Shown piece by piece: positions 1-6,105 of a stretch of 7,200 nt of DNA. The notes below the pieces were generated by a model. The model was given only the letters and a program-made list of their open reading frames with translations, did not search any database and was not told where the DNA came from. The translations under genes were made by a program, and so were the position numbers. Every line of letters begins with the position of its first letter. The first letter of the stretch is position 1. This DNA comes from Rhodospirillales bacterium RIFCSPLOWO2_12_FULL_67_15. Its GTDB lineage: Bacteria > Pseudomonadota > Alphaproteobacteria > Rhodospirillales > 2-12-FULL-67-15. Location: contig MIAC01000184.1 in assembly GCA_001830475.1 (NCBI GenBank), positions 1 through 7,200 on the forward strand, in the 5' to 3' direction.

Positions 1-359
<359 letters not shown>

Positions 360-417
360 GTGGTCTTCGTTCCCGAACCCGGCTCTCCACCCTCAGGACG
401 GACCGTCCGGAAGCGCA

Positions 418-503
418 TGGTGGAGGGGGTTGGATTCGAACCAACGTAGGCGTACGCCAACGGATTTACAGTCCGTCCCCTTTAGCCGCTCGGGCACCCC
501 TCC
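418..503 (-). tRNA. tRNA-Tyr (anticodon GTA)
   Basis: On the minus strand the gene starts GGAGGGGTGCCCGAGCGG at 503 and ends CCCCTCC, discriminator A, encoded CCA at 420-418. The anticodon stem-loop ACGGA-CTGTAAA-TCCGT gives anticodon GTA. A long variable arm (class II tRNA, about 14 nt with a GGCG/GCC core) precedes the T arm GTTGG-TTCGAAT-CCAAC. The 86-nt length fits tyrosine tRNA. It is the first gene of the minus-strand tRNA/tuf transcript. Confidence 0.97.
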
Positions 504-543
504 ATCGTGGCTGGAACTTGGCTTTCCCCGAAAAGGGACGCCC

Positions 544-572
544 GCAATACGCAGGTCAGGCAGCCGTCTCAA
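544..572 (-). promoter_or_regulatory. Candidate sigma70-type promoter for tRNA-Tyr/tRNA-Gly/tuf
   Basis: On the minus strand there is a TTGAGA -35 element (572-567), a 17-bp spacer and a TATTGC -10 element (549-544). The start site would fall near 537, about 34 nt before the tRNA-Tyr 5' end. The segment directly after the -10 is GGGCGTCCC, a GC-rich discriminator of the kind found at stringently controlled stable-RNA promoters. Position and spacing are good, but this is consensus matching by eye only. Confidence 0.5.
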
Positions 573-657
573 CATTCAAACAAAAATCAAGCGCCCGCTT
601 GCACTCTCCTGCGGCCAACGGCGGTCGGCGCTGGAAAACGCATGCAGACACCTGATT

Positions 658-692
658 TTGCGCATGCTAAATCATCCGCATCCCATGCGCAA
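658..692. promoter_or_regulatory. 9-bp perfect inverted repeat in the rlmB/tRNA divergent region
   Basis: TTGCGCATG (658-666) and CATGCGCAA (684-692) are perfect inverted copies separated by 17 bp. The gap and position in the rlmB 5' region fit either a dyad operator or a leader hairpin. No poly-T follows, so it is not a simple terminator. Apart from this and the tRNA promoter, I see no gene in 504-782. Confidence 0.3.
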
Positions 693-782
693 GCCCCGAA
701 GCAGGTTTTTCCCCGGGTTTCCAGGCTTTCCGCCCAAAGGCACGCGATTTTTGTCACCGGTAAGTAATTAAAAGGAAGGCAT

Positions 783-1649
783 GTGTCACTAAACAGTGAT
801 AAAAGGCGGCGTGGCCGTCCCCATCGGGGCCGGCCTAAGGGCCCTGAGTTTCGCCCTAAGCCCACGGAAACCCGCCATTTCAGGCCGTCCTGGGAGGGAT
901 GGCTTTATGGCCGCCATGCGGTTCTCGCCGCCCTCGCCAACCCCGCCCGGACCTGCCGGAGGCTGGTGGTTTCGCCCGAATTCCTGGCCCAGCACCAAGC
1001 CGCGATCGGAAAAGCCCTTGCCGCCGGGGGCCCGTCTCCCCCCGCGCCGCAGACCTTGCCCAGGTCCGAGATCGACCGGCTGCTCGCCGACGGCGCCGCC
1101 CACCAGGGAATCGCCCTTCTCGCCGATCCGCTCCCCGAGCTCGCGGTCGAAGACATCTGCCGGCGCGCCGCCGAGCGGGCGCGGGCGCGGGTGGTGGTGC
1201 TCGACCAGGCGACCGATCCGCGCAACGTCGGTGCGGCCATGCGTGCGGCCGCCGCGTTCGCGGCCGAGGCGGTGATCATCCAGGACCGTCACGCCCCGCC
1301 CGCCGGCGGCGCGCTCGCCAAGGCCGCCTCGGGCGCGCTGGAGCGCGTCGCGCTAGTCCGGACCGTCAACCTTGCCCGGGCGCTCGGGCTTCTGAAAAAA
1401 GCCGGATTTTGGTGCGTCGGCCTCGACGCCCGCGCCGAATCGACCCTCGGCCAAACCGATCTCACGGGAAAAATCGTCCTCGTGCTCGGCGCCGAAGGCG
1501 AAGGCTTGCGCCGCCTGACGCGCGATTCGTGCGACCTTCTGGCGAAGATTCCGATGGCGGAGGGCTGCGATAGCCTCAATCTCGCCTCGGCCGCGGCGAT
1601 CGCCCTTTACGAGGCGTTCCGGCCCAAGCCGACACCGCGCGATGCCTAA
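783..1649 (+). CDS. rlmB: 23S rRNA (guanosine-2'-O-)-methyltransferase RlmB, SpoU/TrmH family
   Basis: RlmB transfers methyl from S-adenosylmethionine to the 2'-O of G2251 (E. coli numbering) in the ribosomal P loop of 23S rRNA. The 288-residue product has a basic, arginine-rich N-terminal tail (residues 1-35). A substrate-binding domain follows (about 38-115, from GWLYGRHAV to AHQGIAL). The C-terminal domain carries the knotted SPOUT signatures: motif 1 DPRNVGAAMRAA (145-156), motif 2 VLGAEGEGLRRLT (234-246) and motif 3 IPMAEGCDSLNLASAAAIAL (256-275). The length is slightly above the usual 245-270 because of the basic tail. The start is GTG at 783, with AAGGA at 772-776 six bases upstream; the nearby ATG at 781 is out of frame and stops after three codons. 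It is divergent from the tRNA/tuf block. Its TAA overlaps the stop of the convergent gene. TrmH-type relatives act on tRNA, but the N-terminal domain favours RlmB. Confidence 0.92.
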   Translation: MSLNSDKRRRGRPHRGRPKGPEFRPKPTETRHFRPSWEGWLYGRHAVLAALANPARTCRRLVVSPEFLAQHQAAIGKALAAGGPSPPAPQTLPRSEIDRLLADGAAHQGIALLADPLPELAVEDICRRAAERARARVVVLDQATDPRNVGAAMRAAAAFAAEAVIIQDRHAPPAGGALAKAASGALERVALVRTVNLARALGLLKKAGFWCVGLDARAESTLGQTDLTGKIVLVLGAEGEGLRRLTRDSCDLLAKIPMAEGCDSLNLASAAAIALYEAFRPKPTPRDA

Positions 1650-2314
1650 ACGTTGCGGAAATATTCGTCCCAGCCCATCCCGAAGAGGATCACCGCGGCG
1701 ATGATGGCGACGATCTCGACCACCGTGACGATGTAGAGAATATAGACGACGCGCCGCGCGGTCGGCTTCATCGGCTTCCAGACGCGCTCCATGTACCAGC
1801 GCCAACCGGGCAACCAGGACCATCGGCGCCAGGAGCGGAAATAGCGGTACAAATCCTGTCCCCACCAATTGAGGCTGTTGTCCACCTCGGTCCTGCGGGC
1901 GGCGCGTTCGGCCTCGGAGACATGGGAGTAGTCGTCGGTGATGACCAAATCGGCGCCCGGGCCGTCCGAGCCCGGTTCGACGCGAAACACCGTCGAGGCC
2001 TTGAGACCGCCGCCATAGCGCAAGATCAGGCCGTCGGGCGCGCACTCCGTTCCCAGCGTCGTTTCGAGAATCCGGCCATTGGCGTGATTGCGGATGCGTA
2101 GCACATAAGCGTCCCGTCCCGCTTTTTGCCAAGCCAGGAATTCGTACATGGAATTGATCCGGAGCAACCGTTCCGGGTCCTCCTGGACGAAGGCGAGGAG
2201 CTCGCCCGGCGCAAGCTCGGTCTTGATCCGAACCCAAGCCTGGTCGCGCCGGTCCTCGTCCCCCGGACCGGCGGTCGCCGACGCGGACGGGTTCGGAGGG
2301 CGTTCCATCGTCAT
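1646..2314 (-). CDS. SRPBCC-like domain protein with tryptophan-rich stretch and C-terminal membrane helix
   Basis: I do not recognise a named gene. The 222-residue product begins MTMERPPNPS and has a disordered, acidic/polar head (1-25). A mixed alpha/beta domain (about 26-160) follows, with an order reminiscent of SRPBCC/polyketide-cyclase ligand-binding folds: a helix, strands around AYVLRIRN and GLILRYGG, then DLVITDDYSHV and a long terminal helix. Residues 150-179 hold eight tryptophans in thirty positions, ending in basic residues. One hydrophobic helix (about 188-212) then anchors the protein, leaving a short tail GWDEYFRNV. The start ATG (2314-2312) overlaps the upstream universal stress protein stop as ATGA, implying translational coupling. 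An in-frame ATG at 2308 is an alternative start. The open frame runs upstream past 2314, but that part is antisense-frame noise within the stress gene. The SRPBCC assignment is an inference from pattern, not a profile hit. Confidence 0.72.
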   Translation of the reverse strand: MTMERPPNPSASATAGPGDEDRRDQAWVRIKTELAPGELLAFVQEDPERLLRINSMYEFLAWQKAGRDAYVLRIRNHANGRILETTLGTECAPDGLILRYGGGLKASTVFRVEPGSDGPGADLVITDDYSHVSEAERAARRTEVDNSLNWWGQDLYRYFRSWRRWSWLPGWRWYMERVWKPMKPTARRVVYILYIVTVVEIVAIIAAVILFGMGWDEYFRNV

Positions 2315-2802
2315 TCCATGTCTTTCCGGCGTCCGCCATCCCGGCCGGGATGCGGCACTGTCAGGAGCGGAACCGTCAAGCCTTTCGCCAGCGTTTCCGG
2401 ATCCATGCGCGAGCGCAATCCTTCGACGCCCTTGGGCCGGGGCGAGCCGATCACCACCAGGTCGAATTCCCCATGACGGGCGACGGCGACGAGACAATCG
2501 GCGGGCTTGCCGAACTTGAGCTCGCAATCGTAATCGAGCCCGCGCCGCTTGGCCTCCGCCGCGACCGTTTCCGCGTGCGCGACGATCTCGCGCTCGAGCT
2601 GGCCTTCGACGTAGCGGCCGAAGCGGACATGCACGGCGGCGTTGTTGAGCCAGTCGTCGCCGAGCATCCCTTTCCAGAAGTCCGGCACCACGACCAGATG
2701 GCGGATGCGTCCGCCCGGCTCGCAGAGCCCGAACGCCGCGGCCTCGGCGGCCTTGGCACCGGGCGTTCCATGACTCGCGAGCAGAATTCTCCGCGCCTTC
2801 AT
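2311..2802 (-). CDS. Universal stress protein (UspA-family) domain protein
   Basis: USP-domain proteins are small alpha/beta nucleotide-binding or dimerising proteins linked to stress and energy state. The 163-residue product opens with the typical first strand RRILLASHGTPGAKAAEAA. A long central helix (about 64-88) and the strand DYDCELKFGKPADCLVAVA follow. The diagnostic C-terminal block is DLVVIGSPRPKGVEGLRS, with the closing strand VPLLTVP at 144-150. The ATP-binding signature of the family (G-x2-G-x9-G-S/T) is only partly kept: GS at 119-120 is present, but the downstream glycine/serine spacing is degenerate, so nucleotide binding is uncertain. The start ATG (2802-2800) has a purine-rich AGAGGAAG directly upstream. 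The gene lies 18 bp downstream of a structured inverted-repeat element and is fused by a 4-bp overlap to the SRPBCC-like gene. A promoter outside the element is not visible. Confidence 0.85.
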   Translation of the reverse strand: MKARRILLASHGTPGAKAAEAAAFGLCEPGGRIRHLVVVPDFWKGMLGDDWLNNAAVHVRFGRYVEGQLEREIVAHAETVAAEAKRRGLDYDCELKFGKPADCLVAVARHGEFDLVVIGSPRPKGVEGLRSRMDPETLAKGLTVPLLTVPHPGRDGGRRKDME

Positions 2803-2820
2803 CTTCCTCTCTTTCCGCTA

Positions 2821-3090
2821 AGAGCACGATCTTCCCATATGGAATCGCCTGCGTTGCGCCGTGGCGAGGCGATCCGCCAGGCGCGGCGCGAAGAGCGATG
2901 CCTCCGCATCGGTCGAGCGGCGCAACGCCGCGGGCGCCCGCCAGGGCGCAACACGGAGGGCCGGGGGCTTTTGCGGCGCGGGTTCGTCCAAGGGCTCGCG
3001 CGTAGGCCGGGCTACGCGCTTCGCCCTTCTTCTGCCCGCGACGCAAAATCCCTCCGGCGCAGGCGGTTCCATATGGGAAGATCATGCTCT
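2821..3090. repeat. 270-bp structured non-coding element with 33-bp terminal inverted repeats (MITE-like)
   Basis: The left end (2821-2853) and the reverse complement of the right end (3058-3090) match at 31 of 33 positions, differing only at 2827 and 2845. Each arm starts AGAGCA and contains a quasi-palindrome centred on CATATG. Inside, the left half forms an 11-bp perfect stem (2851-2861 with 2918-2928) enclosing two small hairpins (TGGCG/CGCCA at 2862-2879 and CGATGC/GCATCG at 2896-2911). The right half is a long imperfect hairpin: 2965-2982 pairs with 3035-3052 (16 of 18), then AAGGGC/GCCCTT and an apical GCGCGTAG/CTACGCGC stem (2998-3019). No convincing gene is encoded. The arm motif resembles palindromic intergenic repeats I remember from other alphaproteobacteria (GAGCATGATC-type). 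TA dinucleotides at 2819-2820 and 3090-3091 could be a target duplication, but they overlap the repeat and this is weak. Confidence 0.8.
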
Positions 3091-3103
3091 AGGCGCCGGC
3101 GGA

Positions 3104-3142
3104 AGAAAAAGGCCCGGCGGACGCCGAAGCGCCCCCCGGGCC
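3104..3142 (-). terminator. Rho-independent terminator of the YeiH-like/small membrane protein operon
   Basis: Read on the minus strand, GGCCCGG (3142-3136) pairs with CCGGGCC (3117-3111). The inner stem GGGGCGC/GCGTCC is capped by a stable TTCG tetraloop. The hairpin is followed by TTTTTCTT (3110-3103). It begins 17 bp after the stop codon of the 55-residue gene. This should separate the transporter operon from the structured repeat and stress-protein genes downstream. Confidence 0.85.
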
Positions 3143-3158
3143 CGTTCTCCGCGACTGT

Positions 3159-3326
3159 CTAGTTGATGAAGAAGTACACGCCGAAGGCGATCACGGCCGC
3201 GAAGATGAGCGCCATGAAGTCTTCGTGCCGGTCGCTCTTGAAGATGGAGAGCGCCGAGCCGCGATGGTACTTGAAGCCGGTCTCGGTGGTGTGGACATCG
3301 ATGTCCTGGCTTTTCGGGTCGGTCAT
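3159..3326 (-). CDS. Small single-pass membrane protein (55 aa), likely transporter partner
   Basis: I do not recognise a family. The 55-residue product has a polar, charged N-terminal half (residues 1-36, containing TTETGFKYHRGSALSIFKSD) and one hydrophobic helix (about 37-54, FMALIFAAVIAFGVYFF). The start ATG at 3326-3324 is supported by a strong Shine-Dalgarno, GAGGAGGGAG, which overlaps the stop codon of the upstream transporter gene. The genes are only 14 bp apart, and the gene is followed by a strong terminator. This arrangement makes it a genuine translated gene and suggests a small accessory or stabilising subunit of the transporter, which is inference. Confidence 0.8.
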   Translation of the reverse strand: MTDPKSQDIDVHTTETGFKYHRGSALSIFKSDRHEDFMALIFAAVIAFGVYFFIN

Positions 3327-3340
3327 GACGTTCTCCCTCC

Positions 3341-4906
3341 TCAGATGGTTTCGCGCACGAACAACAGCACGACGATCAGCGAGAACACGGCCTTGGCGGT
3401 GCCGACCACGCCGCCAATGACCAGCGGTTGGCCGCCGGCTTGGCGCATGGCCGCCATCGTGATCTGCATGCCGAGCCCGGTCAGGCCGAAGGCGAACAAC
3501 CAAGCCAGCCATTTTCGGAAGGCACTTATCTTCTTCGCCGTGTGGTAAACGGCGTTGTGAGCTTTGGTCAGGACCGTATTGGCGTCCTTCGACAGCACGC
3601 CGGAATTGACGATGCCGCGCAACGTGGTGTCGTGGTTTATGCTCTGGGTTTTCTTCGACTCGAGCAAGCGGGCCAGCGCCTGTTTCTCGTCGTCGCGCTG
3701 GAGCTTGCCGGATTCGGCCTTCAGGGTATTGAGGTCCTTCTCCTCCAGAAGTTTGGACTTGGAGTTGTCGAAATAGCGGCCCTGATAGTGTTGCGCCGGG
3801 GCGAAAATGCCGGTCGAGGACAGCGCGAACATCAGGATGAACCCGAGCACGAAGAGCGGGAATTTCTCGAAGATGACCCGGCTGGTATCTACCTGCTGGA
3901 CCGTGACGCCGGCCGCGGCTTCGCGCCGCACGTACCAGACCGCCAACCAGAGCACGATGATCGGCAGAAACAGCACGCGGGTGATGTTGAAGATTTCGGC
4001 GACCTTCAACGTTTCGATGCCGCGGGGCTGGAAGGCGAGCGCCGCGCCCGCCACCTGCGCCGAATTGAGGATCCCGGTCCCGGCCCAAGCGCCGAATTGG
4101 ATATAGCCCATGCCGAGCAGATGGCCGATCACGGGGAAGAGGAACATGCAGATCACGCCGAACACCAGGATGGTGCCGATGGTGTAGGCGATTTCCTCCG
4201 ACTTGGCCTGGACCACGGGCGCGGCGGCGACCGCCGCCGAGACGCCGCAGACGCCGACGCCGGCGGACAGCACTCCGCCCATGGAGTTGGAGATATGGCG
4301 GCGCGATCCCATCCATAGAACCAGCCCGACCGAGCCGAGCACGAAGAACCCGATCAGCACGACCGAGAGCTTGCCGAGCTGGACGAGCTCGCCCAGGCTG
4401 TAGAGGGTGCCGAGCAGAATGACGCCGGTCTTGAGGCCGAGACGGGAAATACGCACGCCGTTCTGCGCCCAATCGGGAATCTTGAACACGTTGACGATGA
4501 TCATGCCGGCAACGATGCCGAGCACGATGTAATTGAGTCCGAAGACGCCGTGAATGTACCGTTTGCCGGGAATGACCGGCCCGATCGCCGTGCTGGCCAG
4601 CCTGACGAGGGGATCGAGGTACCACCTCACGAGCATCGCCACCAAAAGAATGAACATTCCTCCGGCGATTGCCGACGAATAATAGTCGAGCTCTCCCTCC
4701 GTGTGACTTCCGAACCATTGCCACAGGCCGATGACGACACCGACTACGCCGAAGATCAGGCTGAGCTGGATCATCTCCGGCTTGGAGCCCGTGGTCTTGA
4801 GAACCTTGAGCAACCCATCGAGCATCCCGGTGCTGACGGCCAGCCAATACACCAGCATGATGACGCCGATGATCAGCAGAGCCGGATTCTTGCGTGTGTA
4901 AACCAT
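3341..4906 (-). CDS. YeiH/UPF0324-family membrane transporter (putative sulfate exporter family), expanded form
   Basis: The 521-residue product contains the core of the UPF0324 (YeiH, Cons_hypoth698) family, annotated elsewhere as putative sulfate exporters; the substrate is not firmly known. Family landmarks are LGLKTGVILLGTLYSLGEL (156-174), GVGVCGVSAAVAAAPVVQAK (216-235), the FGAWAGTGILNSAQVAGAAL segment (271-290), NITRVLFLPI (307-316) and EKFPLFVLGFI (347-357). Typical members have about 340 residues. Here an N-terminal extension of about 115 residues adds three predicted helices (about 8-26, 45-64, 78-97). A charged, helix-rich insert (about 371-462, rich in K/E/D) separates the last core helices, before a hydrophobic end at 463-519. 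The start ATG at 4906 has a GGGGG-type ribosome site about 8 nt upstream. It is first in a two-gene operon with the 55-residue protein and divergent from the DUF47-PiT pair. Confidence 0.85.
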   Translation of the reverse strand: MVYTRKNPALLIIGVIMLVYWLAVSTGMLDGLLKVLKTTGSKPEMIQLSLIFGVVGVVIGLWQWFGSHTEGELDYYSSAIAGGMFILLVAMLVRWYLDPLVRLASTAIGPVIPGKRYIHGVFGLNYIVLGIVAGMIIVNVFKIPDWAQNGVRISRLGLKTGVILLGTLYSLGELVQLGKLSVVLIGFFVLGSVGLVLWMGSRRHISNSMGGVLSAGVGVCGVSAAVAAAPVVQAKSEEIAYTIGTILVFGVICMFLFPVIGHLLGMGYIQFGAWAGTGILNSAQVAGAALAFQPRGIETLKVAEIFNITRVLFLPIIVLWLAVWYVRREAAAGVTVQQVDTSRVIFEKFPLFVLGFILMFALSSTGIFAPAQHYQGRYFDNSKSKLLEEKDLNTLKAESGKLQRDDEKQALARLLESKKTQSINHDTTLRGIVNSGVLSKDANTVLTKAHNAVYHTAKKISAFRKWLAWLFAFGLTGLGMQITMAAMRQAGGQPLVIGGVVGTAKAVFSLIVVLLFVRETI

Positions 4907-5418
4907 GTGCGTACCCCCGCTTCGATTGTGAATTTCGCTAGCTCACGCGGACTTCAGTCTCGGCACGCCGGCGCCGACGAACCCGCGCCAAGCCGCCGGG
5001 CGACCCGGGCGCGGCTCGCGCGAAATCCGAATGGATGAAAAGCCTCCCGCCATCCCCTTGTGCCCCTGTTATCGAGGTCACAGTCCCGTCAGGTTTTTAA
5101 GGAAATGTTATAAAATTAACAAGCACTCATATAAAGTTTACAAAAGATATCAATTTTAAATATTACAATATCATGATATTCTAATTGGATCAGGAGTCTA
5201 CGGCGAACGAGACGGTACCTGCACCTGTTCCGGACAGACTTAGGTCGTGGATAGAGTCCGAAACCTGAGGCCACGACGATCGTTTGCTGCGGCGAGGATT
5301 CGCTCGCGCGAGGATGACTTCGACGCGGCATGGCCTAATGCCTTTTGCCCGATAGTGTGGGAAATATTGCGGTCGCCAAGGCGTTGGTCCAAGCTATTCC
5401 CGGGCAAGGGACATTTTG
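4907..5418. promoter_or_regulatory. Divergent intergenic region with an AT-rich island
   Basis: This stretch separates the divergent transporter operons and contains no convincing gene. Bases 4907-5090 and 5195-5418 are of ordinary GC. Between them lies an island where 5101-5190 has 18 G or C in 90 (20%). The island offers several promoter-like boxes: on the plus strand, TTTACA (5138-5143), 18 bp, TATTAC (5162-5167); on the minus strand, a TATAAC box near 5107-5112. None is decisive. A GTCGTGG/CCACGAC dyad (5244-5250, 5271-5277) and a repeated GCGAGGAT (5292-5299, 5308-5315) lie in the DUF47 leader. Confidence 0.5.
5167..5180. promoter_or_regulatory. 14-bp perfect palindrome, candidate operator
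   Basis: AATATCATGATATT is perfectly self-complementary and lies inside the AT-rich island, upstream of both divergent operons. A dyad of this size fits a dimeric regulator site. Its overlap with the plus-strand promoter-like boxes (TATTAC at 5162-5167) would suit repression. In so AT-rich a stretch a chance palindrome is possible. Confidence 0.35.
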
Positions 5419-6081
5419 ATGGGCGAGACCAAGGACTTCACCCTGTTCCGGCGCACCAAGGAGCTGGAAAACGAGCTCGACGATTTCCTCAACAAGATTT
5501 CCGAAGGGGGACTCGCCTTCCGCTTCGGCGTCCAAATCTATATGAACCACGGACCGACCGAGGAATTCGAGGAAAAACTCTATCACGTCAATTCGCTCGA
5601 AAACACCGCCGACACGCTCCGGCGCTCGATCGAAACCAAGCTTTATTCCCAGACCTTGATTCCGGAATCGCGCGGCGATGTTCTGGGTCTGCTCGAAACC
5701 TTGGATTCGGTTCTCAACCTGATGGAAGGGGCGCTCTGGGGGTTCTCCATCGAGACGCCGGAAGTGCCCGAGGAATTCCGCCGCGATTTTGTCGAGCTTA
5801 CGGATCGGGTCGTGTTGTCGGTCGACGAGCTGGTCAAGGGCGCGCGCGCCTTCTTCCGCAACATCGAGGCGGTCGCCGACCATAACCACAAGGTCATGTT
5901 CTACGAAAAGGAAGCCGACAAGCTCAGCACCAAGCTGAAGCGGGCGATCTTCGGCTCCAAGCTGCCGCTGCCCAACAAGGTGCACCTGCGTTCGTTCGTC
6001 GAGTCGGTGGACAATATCGCCGACCAGGCCGAAGACGTCGCCGACCGGCTCGCCATTTACACCATCAAGCGGACGGTCTGA
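5419..6081 (+). CDS. DUF47 family PhoU-like protein, Pit accessory protein
   Basis: DUF47 (PhoU_div) proteins are soluble, all-helical PhoU relatives encoded beside PiT transporters and thought to regulate them; the S. meliloti OrfA-Pit operon is the known example. The 220-residue product is helical throughout with no membrane segment. Metal-binding ExxxD-type motifs typical of PhoU folds are visible: E61-D65 (LENTADTL), E163-D167 (YEKEADKL), and the acidic cluster D198/D202/E205/D206/D209 (SVDNIADQAEDVAD). The length matches the family (about 205-225). The start is the ATG at 5419, with AAGGGA seven bases upstream at 5406-5411. A TTG codon directly before it adds one residue and is unlikely. 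The PiT gene begins 24 bp after its stop, so the two are probably one transcript. Confidence 0.9.
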   Translation: MGETKDFTLFRRTKELENELDDFLNKISEGGLAFRFGVQIYMNHGPTEEFEEKLYHVNSLENTADTLRRSIETKLYSQTLIPESRGDVLGLLETLDSVLNLMEGALWGFSIETPEVPEEFRRDFVELTDRVVLSVDELVKGARAFFRNIEAVADHNHKVMFYEKEADKLSTKLKRAIFGSKLPLPNKVHLRSFVESVDNIADQAEDVADRLAIYTIKRTV

Positions 6082-6105
6082 CGTTCCGTTCCCGCCGCCT
6101 CGGTC

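Noticed and set aside
781..792. ATG at 781 as the rlmB start
   Set aside because: It reads ATG TGT CAC TAA and stops at once. GTG at 783 is in the RlmB frame.
2315..3085. N-terminal extension of the SRPBCC-like frame up to 3085
   Set aside because: It would run through the repeat element and antisense-frame stress-gene sequence. The ATGA overlap at 2314-2311 gives a much better start.
2350..3162. Plus-strand 270-codon frame over the stress-protein gene and repeat element
   Set aside because: It is antisense to the USP gene, arginine-rich and without family features. It spans hairpins and the terminator, so it is a shadow frame.
3159..4847. Minus-strand 562-codon frame overlapping the transporter
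   Set aside because: Only its last 55 codons are real (the small membrane protein). The rest is an out-of-frame arginine-rich translation of the UPF0324 gene.
5066..5083. Possible Pho box (CTGTTAT, 4 bp, GTCACAG)
   Set aside because: The first half resembles CTGTCAT, but the second half is in the wrong orientation and no further copy follows, so PhoB control is not supported.
5116..5331. 71-codon minus-strand frame in the intergenic region
   Set aside because: No ribosome site, no recognisable domain, and composition that changes abruptly where it crosses the AT island. I read it as non-coding.
5327..5346. Hairpin GGCAT/ATGCC followed by TTTT in the DUF47 leader
   Set aside because: The stem is only five base pairs and the T-run is short, too weak to call a terminator or attenuator.
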